A stretch of 64,000 nucleotides of DNA from Knoxdaviesia capensis (taxonomy: Eukaryota; Ascomycota; Sordariomycetes; Microascales; Gondwanamycetaceae), in NCBI GenBank assembly GCA_001510575.1, contig LNGK01000008.1:880340-944339 (forward strand), read 5' to 3'. The position numbers and the translations under genes were made by a program. Every line of letters starts with the position of its first letter. Position 1 is the stretch's first letter. This document shows positions 1 through 11,495 of the stretch, one piece after another. Below the pieces are notes generated by a model that had not been told where the DNA came from, ran no database searches, and worked only from the letters and a program-made list of their open reading frames with translations.

Positions 1-2478
1 TTCTCTCTATGTGGCACCGATGGGCGGTGTTCCGTACAGGTTGGCAATACATGTACGTACACTTTTAGCGTCGGGCCCGTCCGATGTGAGTGGGCGGAAC
101 TGAGCGATGGAAGGAGCAAGGGGAAAAGAAAAGACGGTTGTTTGGTTCGGCTGAAATGCAGGGGTGGCGGGTGAGGGTTTTCGGGGTTACAGCCAGTCTG
201 GTCCGGGGCAGGTGCAACCCCGCTGAAGGACCTGCACTTTTTTTTGAGGGGAGTTTTGTGCGCCACAGCGAGCAGGAGAGATGCAGCCTCAACTGGAATG
301 AGGCGTCAGAGTACAGGAAGGAGCTCGACGAGTTTCAGTCCCCCCGGAACACTTGAGTCTGGCTATCTCGGTGCATGTATCTGATTCTCTTCATCGAACC
401 ATCGGTGAAGAATACACGGGACGGGGGAGGAGACACGGCCTGGGTTTTACATTCTATATTAACTGGCTTCCGTTCTGGGTAGCTGGGAGGTGTCGGCCTG
501 GGGAACTGGGGACGTGTATGTAACTCCATCCACTGGAGATCTGCATCTCCGGTGGGTTTCTCCAACGAGGAGCAATCTGGGGTAAGTACCAAAAGATAGA
601 AAAGGAAGAGAGATAGCGAAGAGATATGGAACTGTGAAGGTTCACACGGTTTTACCAGACGTTTGAGGACATGTGCGTGTGTGCAGGCTGTTCATCCCGC
701 CGCTTAAAGTGCTGGATGTGGGACGTGGACGGGACGAACAACAGCATAAGTTTCATGTGTTATAGGCAGTGCACACTTCCAGAATCGCCGGAGACAGCCA
801 GCTGTCGATTTTGATGAGTATATATCAAGCTAATCGATACAAGTCGAGAATAAAACGTGAGAAAAAAGAAGGTCTGGCCGGGCCAAAATATGCATCCGGT
901 TGAATGCGGGGGAAACCCCAGAAATGGAAGGTGCTGACAGTGCCCGGACGGCCCGGGACGGCGCCGGGCGGTACAGACGATATGCGCCGGACTGCCCGGC
1001 CGATACCGGGGGCTCAAGATTATGACGGGATTTTCCTTTTTCCCTTTTTGTTTTGTTTTTGTTTTGGTTTGTCTTTTTCGAATCGCAAAAAAGAGAAATA
1101 AAGAGTAAAATGACGAAGGTGGTGCTCGGTTGCCGAAAGGTATTCCCAAGTGAGTAACGAGCTCGTAGAACGACGCGCTCCTGAGCTCTAGGGACTGAAT
1201 GGGATACGCCCAGTATATACACATTTACCGGTGGCCGCGCTCGAAGAACGAAGCAGTTCCCCCTTCGGTCGTCTATTTTCAGGGTCTTGGGCAGTGAGAC
1301 AAAACGCAGGTCCCGGTTGGGGGTGTTGCGGCCAGTTTATCCGGCTTTGCCGTGCCGCGGGTTTGAACCTTTTTTGTTGGTACCAAAGGCAGAAAGACGG
1401 CAATGGGAGGGCTCCCGTTGCTGGGTTGTGTCTCGGGTTATGGAGGGGTAAAAGTATTGATTGATATAGGCCATGAAAAAAAAACGAAATGAAGAGAAAA
1501 ATCTTATCACAGTGGTGATATCTCTTGTTAACGCATTCTTCACATTAGAGACCCATGCCAGCCAGCTCGAGAGCCTGTCGAAAGAACTGTTCCGTTCACC
1601 CCATGGCCAAGTCGCTCTTATCTGAACTCTTGCTGATCGCCAGATCTGCTGCCAGCGATCTACTGCCGCTTTTCCACTCATCTGCCGGTTTGGGGACGCT
1701 CTCCCCTCGTCACAGTCCTGAGTGGTAGTCGCCCTTCACTCGAGGGTTGTATTGCAGAACATCAGAAGCAGTTGCATGTGTAGGTGGCGTGCATGTGCAT
1801 TGAACATTCCATCCGCCCTCGTCTGGACTTTCGAGATAATCACCTGCGGTTGGAGATCCTGGCCCCCTCGGCTCTTGTCCCCTCCAACTCGGGACGAGAC
1901 TCGTCGGGTCGGAGAGCAGAGAGGGCTTCGTGGATGATCGACGAACGGATGTGTTTCTGCTCTGACCTTGTGGCCGACGAGCCGTGTCCAACAGACCCTG
2001 CAGTGTATGTATCTCGCCAATGGGCCTCTACGGATATCTGTACCGCCATGGGCCGCTTCAGCACACTCCAAAACAGTTCGTCCAGCACGCTCGTCCCGGC
2101 CGTGCCAGATGTTGCCGATCACGAAGAGCCGGATATACACGGACCACGCACTTGTCCCGTCTCCTCCAGATGCTGCTGCTCGTTTTATAGATCTGGGCTT
2201 TCCCCAGGCTGTCGTCTTCGTGCTCCTCCGGGCTCTCGTTCTCACCGAGATTCCTCTCTCTTTTTCTTTTGTTGTCTCTCCAGCTCGAGTGAATGAGAGC
2301 TTTTCTTCAATATCGTTGCATTCGACATATCACAGTCATATACATACCCATATACCTCTCTTCTATCTCCATCTCCATCGATAGGGCAGGGGACACTCTT
2401 CGAGCCTCGACAGCAGAGTGCCGTCCCGCGACGAGTCCGCATCCGTCCGCCCGCAGTCTTTCAGAATATATCCACACA
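1..2478. other. Intergenic region, no gene supported
   Basis: No open reading frame here resembles a protein family I recognise. Candidate frames are short, overlap each other on both strands and lack plausible intron structure. The last 250 bases (about 2230-2478) become CT-rich and probably form the promoter and leader of the downstream membrane-protein gene. No tRNA-like fold or convincing repeat was seen. Confidence 0.5.
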
Positions 2479-3663
2479 ATGAGCGCCTTCAACCCCGCCA
2501 TAATACCGGTGTCGTCCGACCCGAACCCGTTCACCGGCCCGCCCATCCCCGACCGCTCCAGCGGCCTGCAGAACGTGGCCCTGGCCATCCTGTTCGGCTT
2601 CCCCGCCGTGGCCCTGCTGGTCGTCACCATCCGCGTGGTGCACCGCACGCGCGTGCGCCAGTTCGCCTGGGACGACGGCCTGATTGTCGTGGCCATGGTG
2701 TTCTCGCTTGCCGAGACGGCCGCAAGCTATAAGTGTGAGTCGGGGAGTGATGCCCGCTCCGGCTGCCACCACCACTCCATATCTTCTTCAGAGGCCAGTC
2801 TCAGCTAACACGCCGCTCTCTCTCCCCCAGTCATCAAAACCGCCTTCATCGGCATCCGCGGCCGCAACATCCCCGTGCACGACGCCACCGAGGGCCTGTT
2901 CTGGACGTACGCCGTGCAGATCCTGTACAACCCGATCCTGTCGCTGGTCAAGGCATCGGTGCTGGTCTTCCTGACGCGGCTCTTCGGCCAGAAGAACGGC
3001 GTGCGGCCGTTCGCCGTCGGCCTGGTCGTCGTCAACATGCTGCAGATGGCCGCCGTGTTCTTCGGCATCACGCTGCAGTGCCTGCCGATCGAGTTCAACT
3101 GGCGCCCGCTGCGCCGCGGCGGCGGCCGCTGCGTCGACCGCGGCGCGCTGTTCGTGTCGACCGCCGCCTTCAACATCGTCACCGACATCCTCGTGCTCGC
3201 CCTGCCGGCGTGGATCTTCCGCGGCCTGCGCATCCCGCGCAAGACCAAGTACGCCCTGATGGCCGTGTTCCTGCTGGGCGTTCTCGTGACCGCCGCCAGC
3301 ATCGCCCGCCTGCTCGTGCTCGTCGTCGGCCTGTACGGCCTCGTGCGCAACCCGGACCCGACGTACGATATCGGCTTCATCGCCTCGGCCATCGAGACCA
3401 ACCTGGCGCTGATCACCGCCTCGGCCCCCGCCCTCACCCCGCTCCTGCGCCGCTGGTTCCCGTCCGTCTTCAGCCAGGACGGCACCACCACGGCAGGCGG
3501 CGGCGGCGGCGGCGGGGCCACACGCACCGCGCGCCGCGTGGCTCTGCGGGATATGAAGAACCGCGTGGCTATCCGCGACCAGACTCCCCGCGAGAGCGAG
3601 GAGCAGACGATGACGTATAACGGGATTGCGCCGGTGAATCGGTACGGCGCCGGCCGCGTGTAG
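2479..3663 (+). CDS. SAT4/PTH11-type rhodopsin-domain integral membrane protein
   Basis: The gene has two exons, 2479-2734 and 2831-3663, with a 96-nt GTGAGT...CAG intron, and encodes about 362 residues. Seven hydrophobic stretches can be followed, starting with one near residues 30-52 (AILFGFPAVALLVVTIRVV), then FAWDDGLIVVAMVFSLAET, and a run of later helices ending in IETNLALITASAPALTPLL. The order, the WDD just before TM2 and the conserved final helix match the fungal-only rhodopsin-like family (SAT4/PTH11-related). Some members act as GPCR-like surface sensors and many have no known role. The C-terminal tail is basic with a run of glycines (GGC repeats near 3498). The family is recognised from sequence; any ligand or signalling partner is unknown. 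The gene converges on the IRS4-like gene. Confidence 0.85.
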
Positions 3664-4004
3664 AATGGTGTGTGTGTGTTTGTATAACTGCTCTGAGTGT
3701 CACTCAACATCTGACACCGAGGGGGGCTTTGATTTTCTGGTGTTTGGAGTTTGGAACATGGGATGGATGTCTGGGGGATTTGTCTTGTTGATTCGTTTCC
3801 TTAGTGCCATCATGTAAGTTTTGGGTATCCAGACCCGGAATAAATTGCTTCTATATAGCACTGCACAATCTGAATTTGTGCCGCATCTCGCTTGTAAAGT
3901 GCAAAGATATCTCTGTGTAAAACGCCCGAATAATCGCTGAATATCCCGAAAGGAAAAAAATCAAACACATCCCACCCCCGTATAATCATCCCGGCACAGT
4001 ATAG

Positions 4005-4058
<54 letters not shown>

Positions 4059-4068
4059 AACGTCCACC
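3664..4068. repeat. Compound (AC)n(AT)n microsatellite between convergent genes
   Basis: This 405-base spacer lies between the ends of two convergent genes. It holds about 11 AC units (4005-4026) running directly into about 14 AT units (4027-4054), only 14 bases from the stop codon of the minus-strand gene, so it lies in that gene's 3' untranslated region. Nothing else coding is visible. Confidence 0.85.
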
Positions 4069-6258
4069 CTACCGGTGCTGGTGCTTCGTCTTTTTCGACT
4101 CCGGCTCTTTCGTGCGCACCCCGAGATCGCGCGCACTGTCCCACACACTCGGCGTGACCTTGACGGGAATCTTGCGTCCATGGAGCCGCTGGTCGATAAT
4201 CCACATGCCGACCACAAACTCTTCGCGAGACAGCGCGCCCACGCGCGCCCGGTCGACCAGCTCCCACACCTCCGACAGCTCGTCGACCGGCAGCCGGCTG
4301 CGGCGCCAGATCTCGCGAACCACCACGTTGGCCACCCGCGTGGCCTCGTCGCCGGGGGCACTTCCGGCGACCGCTTCGCTGCCGCCCGGCCCGAGGAGCT
4401 GGCCGCGGTTGCTCGCCCACACAGCTTCGTAGCGGCGCCGCTGGCGCGCCGTGATCTCGTCGCGCCAGCGCTTGCGTGCGCCCTCGTGGTGGAAGTGCCG
4501 TCCCGTGCCCGGCGCCAGCTTTCCCAGCCGGCCGTGGGCATGGTTGCGCCGCCGCCGCTTCGCCGCGTCGGTGGTTTCGTCGTCCGAGCCTGTGTGGGCC
4601 GCCCGGAGCGTAAGCCGCAGCCGGGGGGACCGCTGGCGCGGCGGCTCGTCGTAGCCGCCGATGGCGCTGCCGCCGGTGTTGCTTGGCGTTAGGCGCGCCG
4701 ACGCGAGCGATGAGGCCACGATGGCGGTGGTGAGCGAAGTCAGCGGCAGTGACGACGTGGACGCAGTCGGCGACGCTGGCCCCACACGACGGGGTGGAGC
4801 GTGGCGTCTGGTTGGCGACGGCGGGGAGTGGATCGGGATGTGTGCGGCGGAGTGGCGCCGCGTATGCTGGCGCTGGTGGGCGTCAGGCCGTTCAGTGGCC
4901 CGGCGGCGAGGAGGGGGTGTGGGAGGAGACCACGGGACCGGCAACGTGGACTGTGGCTTCGGCGAAGGCGCTTCTGATGCGGATACAAACGTATCGTCGG
5001 AGGATGATGACGTCGGCCGCGCAGCCGATGTCCTTCGGGACCCTGGAGCGGGTTTGGGCGGCGTCTTCTTTGTTTGTAGCTCTGCCACCACAGCGGCTGA
5101 CGGTTTCCGTACCGGAGGCGGCCGTGGAGGCGACGGCTCATCCACGTTCACTTCAACATGCGTAGCTGCACGTGTGACGCCGCGTGATAGTGGCGGAGTT
5201 GGCGGGCGGGTCGTTCGGACCGACGTTGCCCGTGTTGGGAGTTTCTCAGTCTCAACAGGAAGCCGCTTTCGGTCGACCGGGGGCGCCGGACTTACGCGAC
5301 GGGCTGCCAGAAGGGCGGGCGAAATGGCCGCGGGCTTGGGAGCTGGTTGTAGCTGCTGTTGTGGTCGTAGTTGTGGCTGCTGTGGAGTGGTGACAACGAC
5401 ATTCCCCGGCTTGGGCTTCACGGTCGGGGCACGACGCAGCGATGGCGACCGATCCATGGTCGGCGACAGTGTCGGCTGGGAACCGGGGGTGAAAAACACG
5501 GACGCGTCGGGAGACACCACGCCGCGTCCAGGCGTCCGCTCAGGAGACCGCTTGACCGGGTCGCCGTTAATCGTCCTGTCATCCGTGCGGCGCGCTTCGA
5601 ACAGGCCGATCAGCGACGCCGCCGGCGCAATCGAGCTCGTATCGTTCACTGTATCCACCGACCCAGGCTCAGCCCGCCGCACCGACCCCACCGGTGTCAC
5701 CGGGCTCAGCGCTGAGCCAGCCGCCGGCCCCAGCCCGCTGGGTCTATTGAACCGTGCCGGGCTGTTGACGCGGAGAGGCTGCGCAGGAGCCGGCGACCCG
5801 GAGCGCTGGGCGGCGAGTGTAGCAGCGATGAACGACGGCGAGCGCGCCGGGGTGGTGTCCGGCGACGGCGATGGTCTCGGCCCGCCGGTCGAGTTGGGCG
5901 GTACGGTCAGCAGAGGTCGCGTGCCCGCGGGCGTCGAAAAGCCGTGGCTGTTGCCCGTGCTGGTGCGGCCCAGCGGGGACGACACGGCATCTGGGCCGAG
6001 GCGGAGGGGACTAGGGTCGCGGGAGGCGGAAACGGACGATGCAACGCTGCTGCGGCGGGAAAGGCGGCCGGGTCCGCCGCGGCGGGGCGGACTTCGAGGG
6101 GGCTCGGCTGCGGAGGAGGACGAGGCGGACTGATGGCCGGGGTACGACGGGATGGGTGGTTTCGGAGCTACGGCCGGCGGCGCAGCTTTCATGAACGCCA
6201 GCGACGCTCCTTGTAGAGCAGCCGATGTCGGCGTGTTGGGCGTTTGAGTGGGAGGCAT
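4069..6258 (-). CDS. IRS4: IRS4-type EH-domain protein
   Basis: A single-exon frame encodes 729 residues. The first ~560 residues are Pro/Ser/Thr/Ala-rich and look disordered. The C-terminal ~120 residues form an EH-type EF-hand module: YEAVWASNRGQLL, then VANVVVREIWRRSRLP, VWELVDRARVGALSREEF and VVGMWIIDQRLHGRKIPVKV. This arrangement, a long disordered region with a C-terminal EH domain, is that of Irs4/Tax4. In yeast those proteins bind the 5-phosphatase Inp51 and help control PI(4,5)P2 levels, with effects on autophagy and rDNA silencing. The ATG at 6258-6256 opens the frame. A long antisense frame exists but is a GC-rich shadow. Identification as an IRS4 family member is fairly secure; the exact function here is inferred. 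Confidence 0.85.
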   Translation of the reverse strand: MPPTQTPNTPTSAALQGASLAFMKAAPPAVAPKPPIPSYPGHQSASSSSAAEPPRSPPRRGGPGRLSRRSSVASSVSASRDPSPLRLGPDAVSSPLGRTSTGNSHGFSTPAGTRPLLTVPPNSTGGPRPSPSPDTTPARSPSFIAATLAAQRSGSPAPAQPLRVNSPARFNRPSGLGPAAGSALSPVTPVGSVRRAEPGSVDTVNDTSSIAPAASLIGLFEARRTDDRTINGDPVKRSPERTPGRGVVSPDASVFFTPGSQPTLSPTMDRSPSLRRAPTVKPKPGNVVVTTPQQPQLRPQQQLQPAPKPAAISPALLAARRVSPAPPVDRKRLPVETEKLPTRATSVRTTRPPTPPLSRGVTRAATHVEVNVDEPSPPRPPPVRKPSAAVVAELQTKKTPPKPAPGSRRTSAARPTSSSSDDTFVSASEAPSPKPQSTLPVPWSPPTPPPRRRATERPDAHQRQHTRRHSAAHIPIHSPPSPTRRHAPPRRVGPASPTASTSSLPLTSLTTAIVASSLASARLTPSNTGGSAIGGYDEPPRQRSPRLRLTLRAAHTGSDDETTDAAKRRRRNHAHGRLGKLAPGTGRHFHHEGARKRWRDEITARQRRRYEAVWASNRGQLLGPGGSEAVAGSAPGDEATRVANVVVREIWRRSRLPVDELSEVWELVDRARVGALSREEFVVGMWIIDQRLHGRKIPVKVTPSVWDSARDLGVRTKEPESKKTKHQHR

Positions 6259-8903
6259 TGTCGGGGGTGAAGACGGGCGGCCAAGAATCGGGACGGGGGA
6301 GGCGGGAAGAACGAGGGGGTTGCCGGAGGCGGATTAAAACATCACGGAAGAGGGGGAGGCTCGGAAGAGAGAAGCTGCGGAACAGGCGCTGTCGTGCCGG
6401 GAACCGGGAGAGAGGAGAGCAGGCGAGAGAGATCCGATAACCTGCGTCCCGGGCCACGGGGCAAAGTGCAGCAAGAACCGGACGGCACGGAGGAGTGTGT
6501 TGTTCCTATTTTCGGAGTTGCACTGTCATGACGCGCACCGAGCCAGACACACGAGAGAAAGTGAGACAACCGCACGAGGTAGCAGGTTCCAGCCGATAAC
6601 CCGATAACAGGAAGACCCGAAGGGAGACAAGAAAGACAAACTTGAACCCCTACGCAAAACGGGGGAAACAGAAAAAGACTACGAAACATGAAAAAACAAG
6701 AGTGAGGCTTGGGCGTTTCTCGTTCATGTCGCCATAATCTGGCAAAAGTACTTTGAGGAGGATCAAGGCGCCAATTGGTGGTGGTGAGCTTTTGACTGTG
6801 GCTGAAGCTGCCGGACGCGAAGGACGCGGGCGGCTGGCTGTGGCGCACAACCCTAACCTGTTGGAAAGTTAGGGTCTCCGGCTTCAACGACGTGCCGTGA
6901 GGCTATGCACGGCGATTGTCCGGGACATGGCGCAGATGGTGTTTGCAGTTCTCCGCTTGCTCTCACCTGTGGTTGGAGATGGTGATTCGATGATTCATGA
7001 TATGTCTGCGAGAATGTCCCAGCCGACTGATTCACGTCATGATTCACAACTTGGCCTCGCCGGCCGGCTTCTCTATGTGCATATAAATGCTTCTCCTTCT
7101 CCCGCGCCTCTTCTCCGTTTCCACGTTCTCTTTCTCTTCTCACTCATACCACGGACGGACATATAGCAGAGCCACGCCGGCTCACCCGGGGAAGCTGCAG
7201 AAGATAGCATCAGCTTTCACTGGGCTCGAGACTGGGCAGACGGAGTATATCTCCGTTTGTCTTTCTTATACACTTCTCACTTTCGAAGACACGCCTGGTC
7301 TGAGATCCGACGGTATCTTTCTACTATGTGACCCGGATTGTCACAATTATCCTCAGCTATCACCGAACGAGAGAAACAGGCGCATAGACTTCTACTGTAC
7401 TTGCGCTATGAACAGCCTCGCTGCCTCTTCCTCTCTCTCATTCTCTCACTCACTGTTGTGGGTGGGTGGTGAGCCGCAGGTATCCCGGTGCCTCGGAAGC
7501 TGGTACCTTGCTCATGAACAACCCATATCAGTTTCTGAAGCTTCATCTAAACTTCTCGCAGGCTCAATTCGATGATGTGGAAACAGGATATGTATAGTCT
7601 AAGGCAACGGCATCCTATGTCAGACCTCCACCGAGCACGTTGGGCACTACCCTCATCAATGTATTTTCTTTCAGCCCCCCCTTCCCCCGGCGTCTCATGC
7701 ATTGCCGCCGCTCTCCGCCATTTATCTCCTCCCGCCCGCCTGAAGGCTGATTCATTTAAAACTTCCAGCTACATATGCCCACCCTCGGATTACTCGCGGG
7801 GGCGGTCGCTGGCATCACAGCATCCACGCTACTAGGTTGGATGGGATATGGCCGTATCTCGTGCGTTGTCGGCTGTGAACCAGTATTTAGAGAAGCCTGA
7901 TGAGAATACGGAGGCACCACTGAGCCGCAATTCATCCAGTATGCCCCCGGCCCCCATGGTCCCCTTCCGCCACCAGTTTGCTGGACCTTCATATAGACCT
8001 TTAACCTTGGTCTCTCACTCTACCTAGAACGAACCACTGAGCCGGCTCAGTCGTTTTATATCTACCTGCGTTCGCCCTCCCCTTGTCCTCCAGGAGACTA
8101 AATCATCCAACCCTCGCCGGTTCCGACTGAACGGATCATCGACGGCTGTTCAGACAGACCTTGAACCAAGTAGTGAAACACACACATTGTACATCCCCCA
8201 CGAGCGACTTATCGTTACCAACATCGGCATTAGCCTGGCAGTAGTGCAGTAGTTAGGGGCAGAAAATAGGGCCATGCAAAATAACCAGTACGCTACTACA
8301 AGAAGTTCATCACTGCCAATAAATCGAATGAAAATGCAGGAAATTGAGCATTGGGGGCCGTTCGCACAGCTTCTTCTGACCCGTCAACCAAAGAAATGTA
8401 AGAATACTACACAACCAAAAAGGAAAGCGGGAGATGTGAAGAAACAGAAAAAAACTCCAGAGTATCATGAGGGAGCTGTGTAGTCATGACAAAAAAAGAA
8501 AAGAGGAATGGGGAAGAAGAGAAGGAGAAGTGAAGAGAGAAAATGGAAGTTCGGAAGCAGCCGTGGATCCCATCAACGTTGCATAAAACGAGAACCCCAG
8601 ATTTCAACAAGAAAACAACAAAAAACAGGAATGACAGAAAGGAAAAGAAGCCTCCATGGAGAGAAGAGAAAGAGTATTGCACTGTTGTTCAAACCCCAAA
8701 GAGTAGAACAGTTCCTGGAAAAGAAAACGCCGAAAAGAACACATGCAGAGAGAGAGAGAGGACAGAAGACAAGACACGGACGGGCACAAACTCATACCGC
8801 CGGAACACCGGAAATTACCCGTCTCCCGCCTCCCGATTCCAGAAACCCCGGTTGAAAATAAAAAGAAAAGCACACCCAACCCCCAAACCCCCGCCGTGTC
8901 CCT
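6259..8903. other. Intergenic region, IRS4 promoter side and ASE1 3' side
   Basis: No gene is supported in these 2.6 kb. A 162-codon plus-strand frame at 7087-7575 resembles nothing I know and lacks coding-like bias. A 7-base inverted telomere-like pair lies at 6851-6874 (listed separately). The 8470-8780 stretch is purine-rich and includes a short GA run near 8748-8760; it is probably the 3' UTR of the minus-strand ASE1 gene. Confidence 0.5.
6851..6874. promoter_or_regulatory. Inverted pair of telomere-like CCCTAAC motifs
   Basis: CCCTAAC at 6851-6857 is followed after 10 bases by its exact reverse complement GTTAGGG at 6868-6874. It lies about 600 bp upstream of the IRS4-like start codon. 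Myb/TRF-like proteins (Tbf1, Teb1) are known to bind ACCCTAA-type sites in fungal promoters. A regulatory role here is inference. Confidence 0.45.
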
Positions 8904-11495
8904 TTAGTACCCGTCCTCGTCCGTCCACTCACTGCCCGATACTATCCGGTTGCCCTCATGGTCAACCGCATACCCCCGCGACTGCGCCGCCGGCGGCATG
9001 CCCCGCTGCCGCTTCGCCTGGCTCGCGTGCAGTCCGTGGCCGCCGCTATCCGGCTCGTACCGCTTCGCACCACCGTGTGCCCCCGCGGCCGCCGCCGCCC
9101 GCGCTGCCCGCAGCTTCGCGTAGTAGGTGTCGGTGGCATCGGCCTCCGGCTCCGAGTTGTCGTCGTACGTCTCCCAGTTCTCCGACCCGGAGATGTGCGT
9201 CGACGTGTTCGACACCTGCCGGGGCGGCTGGCCCGGCGCCGCCGCCGCCGTCGCCGCCACGGTGCTGACTGCCGTGCCGCCAACGCCGGATTGGCCGTAC
9301 GCGCCGGTGAGGTACCGCGGGTCGGCATACGAGAACTGCGACAGGTTCGACAGGTTCGAGTTGGACCGCCCGCCGTGCTGTTGGTGGTGGTGGCCCATGT
9401 CGCGGTCGTCGTACACGTCCTCCGGCTCGATGCCCCGCACAATCGAGCCCACCCCGCCGCCGCTCTTGTACTGGTTGTGGTGCGCAGGCGTCTCAAATTG
9501 CGACGGCACCAGCTCGCGCATCTTGGGCGGCGGCGCTAACATCGTGGCTGGGCCCCGGCGTAGCGTTCCGCCACCTTCGTGTGCCGCCCGCGACTCGGGC
9601 CGTGGCCGTTCGGGCGAGTTGTTGCCTTGCTTGAGGTTCGAGAGTGGGGCACGCGCAGGGATCCGGGATGGGCTGCCGTTAACGGCCGTGCCCTTGGAGA
9701 TGGTGTTGGTGTTGCTGGCGTGGTTCTGGTTCATGGTGTGGGCGGCCTGTGCAGCCTGGCCCCGGCGAATGGTACCACCGGCTTGGGGGCCGGGGGTCTT
9801 GTTCATGGCCCGCGATGGCGGAACCACACTGCCGGGAGCCTTGGTGGTGGTGCTGTTGGCGCGGCTCATGGTGCCTGTGGCGGAAGCCTTTGGCATCTTA
9901 AGTCCAGAAGGAGCTGGCCCCGCAGGCGTCTTCGACCGCGGTCCCGGGGTGGGCTTGGCCGCCTCTTCCGCATCGAGGATGTTATCCAGATACCGTTCAC
10001 CATGAATAAGGAACGGACGACCGTACTCGTCCTCCCATTGCTCAAGCACCTTCCGTAGCTCGGCGGTGATCTTGGGCAGTTCCTTGGTGATCCGCTTGCG
10101 CATCTTCTCCTCACGGAGCAGCTTGCCGGGGTCCCGGCGCTCGCCCTTCTGGCCACGCAGCATCAGCCGCGAAGCATCCTGGCTGGATGCCTGCAGTTCC
10201 TCACGCTGGGTGATCAGGTCTCGGTGCTTCTCTACCATGGCAATGGTTGGCGCCCGCTGCTCAAACATAGCTTCGAGTCGCGAAATCTCCCGTTCGTGTG
10301 CCTCCAGGAGGGCGTCGCTGTACACATCAGAGAAGGCAGGTGTGAACTCCAGCATCTCATCCTCCGAGAAGTACAGCGTGTCCCACAGCTCCTGGAGCTT
10401 GCACCGGGCATCCTCGACGAAGAGGTGCAGGTTCTGGCGCTTCAGCTCGTTGAGCCGTTGCAGCTCATCCTCAAACTGGTTGATCTGGCGAACACCACAG
10501 CCACGGTTCGAGCTGAGGAAGGCCTTGCGGTCGCTATCCTCCACACCAAGCTTGACCCACAACGCCTCAACAGCCGCCTTGAGCTCCTTAAGTCGTCGTT
10601 CGCGGTTCTTTTTCTCGTCCGACAGCTTGTCGCGCCGGGCGCGGAGGCGGGCAATGTCTTCTTCGTGGAGACCCAGTTGCTCGGGGGACTCCTTGTAGTA
10701 CTTGACGATCGCGCCGTCGGTCTGCGCCTGGGGAGTTCCGAGCTCGGCCCAGAGTTGGATGATGTGCTCGCAAAGCGCCCGGACATTGGCGATCCGGCGG
10801 GAGTACTCGTCGTACACGCGGGTAAATTCGGTATCGAGAACGTCGAAGTAGGCGGACGAGAGATCGAAGGCGATAGGGATGGACTGGTTCGGTCCAACTG
10901 GCGGCAGAGGAATCTTGACGAACGACGATTCCAGATGTGACGAGTAGGATTGGAGGGCATCGACAAGCTCTATTGTCGCAAAATGGCAAATTGTTTAGCA
11001 CCACGCCTCCTAGGGTCAGATGATCATACGGCACAGCAAAACTCACTCTTAACTTGTTCCCACCGCTCCTTATGCACCCGGCTGATCTGGGCGTGCTTTT
11101 CTCGTAGCACTTGTAGACACCGTGTCAACGGATATGTGATCTTCAGCGACTCGTCTGAGGTCCGAGATGATCTGGAGTTGTCGAGAGAAGTCTCCATCTG
11201 GCGAATGGCCGATACTATCCGTTGGGCCTCATCGATCAGATCTTTCTTCTCCGACGCAACTTGCCGGACTTGGCTGTTTAGGGTTTCGGAGAGGGCTTCG
11301 AACAGCTAGTGAGATCCGGTAAGAATATGTTGTCAGTTCACCTGTGCGGCCTGTCAAAAGCAGGTAGGAGAGCTAATAACCCACCTCGGTCTCTCGCCGT
11401 TCGCGTTCATGGTTGGGCACTCCAATCTCGTCAAACATGCCCTGAAGCTGGCCGATGATGTTATTCACCTGTTGAGACAGGTAGCTGGCGTCCAT
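8904..11495 (-). CDS. ASE1: Ase1/PRC1/MAP65 microtubule-bundling protein
   Basis: Three exons (11495-11385, 11305-11047 and 10969-8904) keep frame across two introns of 79 and 77 nt and encode 811 residues. The N-terminal 500 residues are predicted long helices and coiled coil. The MAP65/Ase1 core follows, with stretches such as RRIANVRALCEHIIQLWAEL, ELWDTLYFSEDEM, ISRLEAMFEQRAPTI and EYGRPFLIHGERYLD. The tail is Ser/Pro/Gly-rich and basic, as expected of the microtubule-binding and Cdk-regulated region. Ase1 cross-links antiparallel microtubules at the anaphase spindle midzone. The start at 11495 is preferred because it has a purine at -3 (gcc ATG G). An in-frame ATG at 11516 would add seven residues in a weaker context. 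Confidence 0.92.

Noticed and set aside
1340..1380. Possible tRNA T-arm (GGTTTGAACC followed by T run)
   Set aside because: The T-stem arms do not pair and no upstream tRNA body is present.
4661..6133. 490-codon plus-strand open frame antisense to the IRS4-like gene
   Set aside because: It is a GC-rich shadow with Gly/Arg/Val-biased composition and no recognisable domain. The opposite strand has a clear EH domain.
7087..7575. 162-codon plus-strand frame in the IRS4-ASE1 spacer
   Set aside because: No family resemblance, low-complexity start, no splice context and no coding-like base composition.
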